A stretch of DNA of 64,000 nucleotides, from NCBI GenBank assembly GCA_944332075.1, contig CALVJL010000005.1, positions 1 to 64,000 of the forward strand. The letters run 5' to 3'. Below, in pieces: positions 59,228-64,000 of this stretch. Every line of letters starts with the position of its first letter. The stretch's first letter is position 1. The notes under the pieces are model-generated. The model saw only the letters and a program-made list of their open reading frames with translations, searched no databases and was not told the DNA's origin. This DNA is from an uncultured Bacilli bacterium. Lineage in GTDB: Bacteria > Bacillota_I > Bacilli_A > RFN20 > CAG-449. A program made the translations under genes and the position numbers.

Positions 59228-59264
59228 GTTGATTCTCCATATGTTTATTTTATCACGTATTTAT

Positions 59265-59286
59265 AAAAGTACATGTAGTTACTTTT
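59265..59286. promoter_or_regulatory. Probable HxlR operator between divergent genes
   Basis: AAAAGTA, 8 nt, TACTTTT: perfect 7-bp arms. An overlapping TGTAGT/ACTACA pair extends to 59300. The site lies between the HxlR start and the cupin promoter region. Confidence 0.5.
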
Positions 59287-59344
59287 TTGTGCGTACTACA
59301 AATATTTTTTACGGTTAGTAAAATTAAGCTTAGGAGGAAAAAAT

Positions 59345-59695
59345 ATGATTAATTATTCGATATTTAGAAAAGAAGAAGGAGCAAGAATTGAACTACATGA
59401 TAAATTATCTTTAACTGGTTCAGAAATTAGCATTAATACTTTACCTGCTAATGCATCAGTGCCATTCATTCACGCACATAAACAAAATGAAGAAGTCTAT
59501 TACATTGTTGAAGGTAATGGAAAAATCGTTATTGATGATGAAGATGTTTTGGTGAATGCTGGTGATTTTGTAAAAATTAATCCAGAGGCTAATCGACAAA
59601 TTTTCGCTTTTGAAAACGGCATCAAATATATTTGTATTCAGACAAAAAAGGGTTCTTTGGAAGAATTTACAGCAGGCGACGCAATTATTAAATGA
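59345..59695 (+). CDS. Small cupin-domain protein
   Basis: 116 aa, a single beta-barrel cupin. Motif 1 is PFIHAHKQNEEVYYIVEGNGKI, holding His-X-His and Glu metal ligands, and motif 2 is VNAGDFVKINPEANRQIF, where the usual His is replaced. It may be an enzyme (dioxygenase or isomerase) or a redox sensor partner. Divergent pairing with HxlR suggests induction by oxidants or quinones. The ribosome binding site is AGGAGG. Confidence 0.85.
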   Translation: MINYSIFRKEEGARIELHDKLSLTGSEISINTLPANASVPFIHAHKQNEEVYYIVEGNGKIVIDDEDVLVNAGDFVKINPEANRQIFAFENGIKYICIQTKKGSLEEFTAGDAIIK

Positions 59696-59779
59696 GTCTT
59701 TAATATAATAATATATAATAATCTTAGCCGATAGTTTAATTTAGTCTGCGGGCATTTATAAATAAAAGAGGAGAGCTTT

Positions 59780-60676
59780 ATGAAAGATATAATAGTTAAA
59801 GAAATAAATGTAAAAAATGTCTTAACAAAGTCTAATTTGCCTGTTTCTGATTATTCAGTAAATCCTTATGTCGGATGTCAGCATGGCTGTAAATATTGCT
59901 ATGCATCTTTTATGAAAAGATTTACTAATCATAGCGAGCCTTGGGGAAGTTTTGTTGATGTCAAGTATTGGGAACCAATTAAAAATCCCAAAAAATATGC
60001 AGGAAAAGAGATGTTTTTTGGCTCGGTTACCGATCCTTATCAACCATTAGAAGAAAAGTATGAAAGAACAAGAAATCTTTTAAAAGAACTGCAAGGCAGT
60101 GGCTGCAAAGTCTCTATCGCGACAAAATCGGATTTAGTTTTACGCGATCTCGATTTAATTAAAACTTTTCCTGAAGCGCGCGTTTCTTTTTCTATTAATA
60201 CTCTTGATGAAGAATTTCGCATGGAAATGGATGATTCTGTATCAATTGAAAGAAAAATAAAAGCGATGAAGATTCTCCATGAAGCTAACATTCGGACGAC
60301 TTGTTTTATTTCACCGATTTTTCCAGGAATAACAGATGTTGAGGCGATTATTAGAAAATGTAAAAATATTTGTAATTTAATCTGGTTAGAAAATCTAAAT
60401 TTACGCGGAGATTATAAAGAAGTAATTATGAAGTATATTAAAGAAAAACATCCGGATTTATTACCTTTATATGAAGAAATATACCGTAAAAATAACTATC
60501 AATATTGGTATGATTTAAATGAAAAATTAAAAAAGTTTTGCTTAAATGAAGGACTTGAATATGTTAGAGATGATGATTCGATGAAAAGACCATTCTCTGC
60601 TAAACCAATCGTGGTTAATTATTTTTTTCATGAAGAGGTTAAAAGAAAACCAACTAAAGAAAATTCTCTTGATTAA
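59780..60676 (+). CDS. Radical SAM protein of the SplB-like (Rv2578c) group
   Basis: 298 aa. The 4Fe-4S cluster motif is Cys33-x3-Cys37-x2-Cys40 (GCQHGCKYCYA), the start NPYVGC and the FGSVTDPYQPLE, SIATKSDL and FSINTLDE segments match the spore photoproduct lyase-like radical SAM family of unknown reaction. The ribosome binding site is GAGGAGAG. The last codons (about 60667-60676, including the TAA stop) lie in an inverted copy of another gene, so the native C-terminus has been replaced. The catalytic core appears unaffected. Confidence 0.88.
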   Translation: MKDIIVKEINVKNVLTKSNLPVSDYSVNPYVGCQHGCKYCYASFMKRFTNHSEPWGSFVDVKYWEPIKNPKKYAGKEMFFGSVTDPYQPLEEKYERTRNLLKELQGSGCKVSIATKSDLVLRDLDLIKTFPEARVSFSINTLDEEFRMEMDDSVSIERKIKAMKILHEANIRTTCFISPIFPGITDVEAIIRKCKNICNLIWLENLNLRGDYKEVIMKYIKEKHPDLLPLYEEIYRKNNYQYWYDLNEKLKKFCLNEGLEYVRDDDSMKRPFSAKPIVVNYFFHEEVKRKPTKENSLD

Positions 60677-60785
60677 AAGCAACATAGATCATCATAAAAA
60701 CAATTAAGCAAAGCCATTGAATTAAAACAAAGAAAATAAAGGTTAATAAAGAATTAAAAATACCTCTAAAACGCGGAGAAAATAT
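60667..60785 (-). repeat. Inverted copy of part of the 55.7-57.0 kb membrane-protein gene
   Basis: The minus strand here reads almost the same as 55988-56107, including the long shared runs CGTTTTAGAGGTATTTTTAA and AATTCAATGGCTTTGCTTAA. Weaker similarity continues to about 60652. The left junction falls inside the end of the radical SAM gene, and the right junction inside the N-terminal tether of a flavodoxin lipoprotein. No insertion-sequence ends or target duplications are visible. Confidence 0.85.
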
Positions 60786-60786
60786 C

Positions 60787-61341
60787 ATATCATCAACTTC
60801 TATATCTAATAGCAGTATCTTTTCATCTGAAAGTAATATTGGAGAAAATCTTAATGCAAATGCTTTAGTCGTTTATTTATCTGCAACTGGATATACAAAA
60901 GAAGTTGCAGAGATTATCTCTAATTATATTGCTTCACCTTTGCATGAATTGCTTCCAATTGATCCATATACCAATGAAGACCTTGATTATCTTGACTCTG
61001 ATTCGCGGGTTAGTCAGGAGAGAAATGATCCTAATCATTTAACAGAGTTAATAAATGTTGATTTCTCAGAATTTAGTGAATCTGATTATATTTTTATCGG
61101 TGCGCCTGTTTGGTGGGGAGAGTTAAGCTGGGTAATTAATGATTTTGTGATTTCTAATGATTTTACTAATAAGACTATTATTCCTTTTGCGGCAGCTTCA
61201 CCATCAAATTTTTTTATTGATGAACTAGAAGATTTGACCCCGGAAGCAAATGTTTTGTAGGGAAGAAGATTTCGCCATAGTGAAATTGAAGAAAATGTTA
61301 TTCATTCTTGGATAAATAGTCTAGATATTAATTTAATTTAA
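60787..61341 (+). pseudogene. Flavodoxin-like lipoprotein, truncated at both ends
   Basis: The plus strand encodes a Ser-rich tether (SSTSISNSSIF), then a flavodoxin domain: ALVVYLSATGYTKEVAEIIS (FMN phosphate loop), FIGAPVWWGELSWVINDF, and IIPFAAASPSNF. The start codon, signal peptide and lipobox are missing because an inverted gene fragment abuts the tether at 60785. A TAG at 61258-61260 interrupts the frame, after which homologous-looking sequence (GRRFRHSEIEENVIHSWINSL) continues to a TAA at 61339. An ORF from a TTG at 60940 is open but has no ribosome binding site. It is judged non-functional. Confidence 0.75.
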
Positions 61342-61368
61342 AAATGTTATAATTAATTAGATGATAGT

Positions 61369-61767
61369 ATGAATAATATAAATGGTTTAATAATTAAAAT
61401 TACCTATCCGTTTCATGGAGATGGAATTGCTCGGAAAAAAGAGTATGTTATTAATTTAGATAAAATTGTTTTTAATGGAGAAACACAATCACCTAATTTA
61501 TTAAATTACGGATACGAATATTATTTTAGTGATGATGAAAAAACTTTAATTAATGAATTATTTATTGCCGCGGATAAATTAAACAACGTCTGCATGACTA
61601 AATTATTTGACGGATTAGTTTATCAAATTACAATATTTGATAAAGAAAATAATCCAAAAGGAATAAAATATGTATCAATGGTCAATTCATCTTTAAATGA
61701 TTTTCTAGCAAAATTAAATGCTTTAACTGAAATTGTTAAAGCATTAATTAAAACAGAAATAGAATAA
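61369..61767 (+). CDS. Hypothetical protein, small soluble
   Basis: 132 aa, not recognised. The mix of strands (LIIKITYPFHGDGIARKKEYVINLDKI) and a C-terminal helix (LNDFLAKLNALTEIVKALIKTEIE) suggests a compact alpha/beta protein without membrane segments. TATAAT at 61348-61353 lies 15 nt from the ATG, with no ribosome binding site, so initiation may be near-leaderless. A terminator follows. Confidence 0.55.
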   Translation: MNNINGLIIKITYPFHGDGIARKKEYVINLDKIVFNGETQSPNLLNYGYEYYFSDDEKTLINELFIAADKLNNVCMTKLFDGLVYQITIFDKENNPKGIKYVSMVNSSLNDFLAKLNALTEIVKALIKTEIE

Positions 61768-61771
61768 AAAA

Positions 61772-61798
61772 AGTAGGTCATCAACCTACTTTTATTTT
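61772..61798 (+). terminator. Bidirectional terminator
   Basis: AGTAGGT/ACCTACT stem, five-nt loop, TTTATTTT; an A run on the other side serves the convergent lipoprotein gene. Confidence 0.8.
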
Positions 61799-61800
61799 AC

Positions 61801-62475
61801 TTAAGCTTTATAGAAATAAATTCCATCAAGTGAATCACTACCGAAAGAGATAACTACTCCGTTTTCTTCATTAATATATGTATCTAAACCTGCGTATTCT
61901 TCGGCATAACTTCCGAAACCTAATAATTCAGCAATTACTAAGACATCTGCTTCGCTATTGCTTTGAATATAATCATTACCGGTTAATTCGGTAGTAGAAA
62001 TTTTTGTTGCTAATGCTGGTAAGCCGTAGAGTAAATCTTCAAATTCTGCATATCCTGTTTCATTTTCAGGTCTGCCTTCTAAGGCGATAGAGTTATTATC
62101 GACAGAATAAACATAGATTTGCTTTTCATCTTTATAAGGTAAAGTTATATAACCGGATTGATCATAATCGATATAAATATAGCCTTTTTCAATATTATAG
62201 ATATCAGTAAAATCTTCGCCGTCATAGTTATAATTCATTGAGAAACTAGTGCTTTCTGCTAATGCTTTCGCGGCAGAATGAATTTTTTCATCAATTGTTA
62301 GAGATGAGATTGATGAACTAGGCGATGAAGTAACATTTGTACTTGGTATAGGTGTAGAAGTCACCGGTGAGGAAGGTGAACTAGTAGATATTCCTAAGCT
62401 AGTAGAAGAACTAATTGATGAAGTTCCTCCGCAAGAAGCTAAAATTAAACTGCTTGCCATTAATGAAAATAGCAA
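61801..62475 (-). CDS. Small lipoprotein with Ser/Thr/Pro tether; signal peptide start frameshifted
   Basis: A 224-aa frame with lipobox LILASC, GGTSS and a ~45-residue Ser/Thr/Pro tether, then a ~160-residue domain (FSMNYNYDGEDFTDIYNIEKGYIYIDYDQ) like small beta-rich LolA/LppX-type folds. The frame starts at a TTG with no ribosome binding site. A good start exists upstream (ATG at 62494 after AAAGGGGGG), encoding MRKKHF, but it is out of frame by one base in the A7 run at 62474-62480. Removing one A restores MRKKHFLLFSLMASS. This is phase variation, a pseudogene or an assembly error. Confidence 0.65.
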   Translation of the reverse strand: MLFSLMASSLILASCGGTSSISSSTSLGISTSSPSSPVTSTPIPSTNVTSSPSSSISSLTIDEKIHSAAKALAESTSFSMNYNYDGEDFTDIYNIEKGYIYIDYDQSGYITLPYKDEKQIYVYSVDNNSIALEGRPENETGYAEFEDLLYGLPALATKISTTELTGNDYIQSNSEADVLVIAELLGFGSYAEEYAGLDTYINEENGVVISFGSDSLDGIYFYKA

Positions 62476-62715
62476 AAAAATGTTTTTTCCTCATAAAAAT
62501 CCCCCCTTTATTGTATATTAAAAATATAAAATGACTTTTTAAAATTTCAATATTTGATTTTAATACTTTTTTATTTTGTAACAAAATTATTTAATTTTTC
62601 CAATAACTATAAAAATAGACTGATTACACATGTTTATTATATTTTTTTAATCTTACTGAATGTGTATTATTTTAAACATTCATTTGTTATAATCTAATCA
62701 ATAGGAGGAAACTAT

Positions 62716-62943
62716 ATGGATAAGGCATTTATGCGTTTACCGCGTTTAATCCAAATCATTTTGCTTTTGATTCCTGGCGTCAACTGGATTACAGAAATAA
62801 TCGTTAGATGGTCCGCTTTCCTTTCTAAAGGTGGCTTGTTACGCTTAATCTTAGCAATTATCGTCATCTTTGGTGTTGGCATCATTCTTGGCTGGATTGA
62901 TTTGATTTGGTGCTTATTATTCAAGAAGTTGTTCTTACAATAA
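62716..62943 (+). CDS. Small two-helix membrane protein
   Basis: 75 aa with two hydrophobic segments (~10-28 and 41-68) and a basic turn (RWSAFLSKGG). The strong AGGAGG site 7 nt from the ATG, an upstream TATAAT, and a terminator right after the stop argue for a real gene. The family is unknown. Confidence 0.7.
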   Translation: MDKAFMRLPRLIQIILLLIPGVNWITEIIVRWSAFLSKGGLLRLILAIIVIFGVGIILGWIDLIWCLLFKKLFLQ

Positions 62944-62950
62944 TGAGAGA

Positions 62951-62976
62951 AAGGGAGGGTGACCTCCTTTTTTTTC
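62951..62976 (+). terminator. Terminator of the small membrane protein gene
   Basis: GGAGG/CCTCC stem with a GTGA loop and eight T. Confidence 0.75.
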
Positions 62977-62994
62977 TGCAAGATTGATTAATCT

Positions 62995-63023
62995 TTGTTT
63001 TATAAAGTTAAAATATATATAAT
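62995..63023 (+). promoter_or_regulatory. Promoter giving a leaderless ABC exporter transcript
   Basis: TTGTTT, 17 nt, TATAAT, with 9 nt to the ATG at 63033. Confidence 0.55.
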
Positions 63024-63032
63024 ACCTAAAGT

Positions 63033-64000
63033 ATGAAAAGAATTTTTATGTATTTATCCAGAACAAAAAAAGAAGCGATATTAGCTCCTCTTTTTAAGAT
63101 GCTGGAAGTAGTTTTTGAATTGTTAGTCCCAGTTATAGTTTCTTTAATTATTAATAAAGGAATTAATGAAGGAGGACAAAGCGATTTAAAGTTTATATTT
63201 TTAATGTGTGGAATTTTATTTGCTTTTGGCATTTTAGGATTGCTTTCATCGGTAACTGCGCAGTATTTTGCCGCGGTAGCATCTAGCAAATTACAGTCAG
63301 CATTAAGAACAGATTTGTTAAAGAAAATTAACTCTTTAGAATATAAAGAATTAGATGATGTTGGAACGGCTTCATTAATTACTAGAATGTCAAGCGATGT
63401 TAATCAAGTAACTACTGGAGTTAATATGGCTTTAAGATTACTTTTACGTTCTCCAATTGTCATTATCGGCGCGGTTATTGTGGCTTTTTTCTTTTCTAAT
63501 CTTGCCGGGATTACTTTTTTAATTACTGTACCGGTTTTATTTTTATTAATTTTTTTAGTAATGGTTTTTACCATTCCTCTATTTAAGAAAAGTCAACAAA
63601 AATTAGATGTTGTCGTTCGTTTATCAAGAGAAAATCTTAATGGGGTTAGAGTTATTAGAGCTTTTAATAAGCAAGAAGCAGAAATTGAGAAATTTAATAA
63701 AACAAATGATAAATTAGCAAAATATCAGCTTTTTGTCGGTAAGATTTCTAATATCATTAATCCATTAACATTTGCGTTAATCAATATTTTTATCATTGCT
63801 TTAATCTATGTTGGCGCATTGCAAGTTGACGTAGGCAGTTTAGAAAACGGGGATGTTGTCGCTTTATATAATTTAGCTAGCCAAATCTTAGTCGAGATGG
63901 TCAAGTTTGCTACGTTATTAGTTACCATGTCAAAATCTTTAGCTAGTAATAAGCGTATTGAACAGATATTCTCAATTAAATCAAATTTAAAACATCTTGA
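63033..64000 (+). CDS. ABC exporter transmembrane domain, cut by the window edge
   Basis: The first ~322 aa of an ABC exporter, open to the end of the window. The six-helix transmembrane domain contains FELLVPVIVSLIINKGI, LRTDLLKKINSLEYKELDDVGTASLITRMSSDVNQV (coupling region) and ENLNGVRVIRAFNKQEAEIEKF, closely like the first subunit of the heterodimer at 41.05 kb, so a partner gene probably follows. The nucleotide-binding domain lies outside. No ribosome binding site is present; the -10 box is 9 nt from the ATG. Confidence 0.88.
   Translation, partial: MKRIFMYLSRTKKEAILAPLFKMLEVVFELLVPVIVSLIINKGINEGGQSDLKFIFLMCGILFAFGILGLLSSVTAQYFAAVASSKLQSALRTDLLKKINSLEYKELDDVGTASLITRMSSDVNQVTTGVNMALRLLLRSPIVIIGAVIVAFFFSNLAGITFLITVPVLFLLIFLVMVFTIPLFKKSQQKLDVVVRLSRENLNGVRVIRAFNKQEAEIEKFNKTNDKLAKYQLFVGKISNIINPLTFALINIFIIALIYVGALQVDVGSLENGDVVALYNLASQILVEMVKFATLLVTMSKSLASNKRIEQIFSIKSNLKHL

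Noticed and set aside
60940-61260. Intact flavodoxin gene starting at the TTG at 60940
   Set aside because: No ribosome binding site; the conserved FMN-binding start lies upstream of this codon in the same frame, so it is a truncated gene.
61258-61260. Recoding of TAG as a sense codon
   Set aside because: Seen once, in a gene already broken at its 5' end; other genes here use TAG, TAA and TGA as ordinary stops.

Overview
The window is AT-rich DNA from a low-GC Firmicute with the standard stop code (TAA, TAG and TGA all end genes). It looks most like an uncultured gut Bacillus-class lineage on the Erysipelotrichales/RF39/Mollicutes side. Grounds: the Mollicute-like TGDSIRKPA block in GatA, glutamine-tRNA transamidation genes (gatCAB), a CdaA-type c-di-AMP synthase, a CsbB/YfhO-like pair, DUF3737, and many lipoproteins with the signature SCGGTSS followed by Ser/Thr-rich tethers. 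The taxon is inferred, not shown.

Layout. 0-9.5 kb: a membrane-anchored SGNH hydrolase, a free-standing piece of fatty-acid kinase (FakA-like), a yybP-ykoY manganese riboswitch driving a P-type cation ATPase, tRNA-Ile, a frameshifted OB-fold lipoprotein, tRNA-Val, and a short accessory segment with an AlbA_2/HATPase/winged-helix regulator. Three tandem 11-bp repeats in that regulator's promoter recur in inverted form inside its own coding sequence. 9.5-21 kb: a housekeeping block (DUF3737, dUTPase, asnS, pcrA, gatCAB, DJ-1 protein, tRNA-Arg). 21-33 kb: a MATE exporter that appears leaderless, DegV/FakB, a CFI-box protein, a Dxs-like enzyme, an AraC-galT-galK operon, an EF-G-like GTPase, then tRNA-Leu and tRNA-Pro.

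33-40 kb, minus strand: an operon of four large lipoproteins (InlB-like repeats, two related unknowns, a BspA-type leucine-rich-repeat protein) with its own promoter and a possible attenuator. 40-45 kb: a MarR regulator, with a perfect operator palindrome, controlling a heterodimeric ABC exporter. 45-59 kb: a GH43-like lipoprotein, a peroxiredoxin, an FGGY kinase, a GT2/YfhO envelope-glycosylation pair, the diadenylate cyclase, deoD, a HAD hydrolase, membrane proteins, a protein that looks like a degenerate GGDEF-EAL, and tRNA-Ser. 59-64 kb: HxlR/cupin divergent genes, a radical SAM enzyme, a wrecked flavodoxin lipoprotein, small lipoprotein and membrane genes, and the start of another ABC exporter cut by the window edge.

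The most unusual observations are: (1) the matching promoter and intragenic 11-mer arrays of the AlbA_2 regulator; (2) a roughly 120-bp inverted copy of the interior of the 55.7-57.0 kb membrane-protein gene, placed at 60.67-60.79 kb, where it supplies the C-terminus of the radical SAM enzyme and replaces the 5' end of a flavodoxin gene; (3) several genes whose -10 box sits 6-10 nt from the start codon with no ribosome binding site; (4) single-base frameshifts in two lipoprotein genes. There is no CRISPR array, rRNA, phage module or intact transposase.
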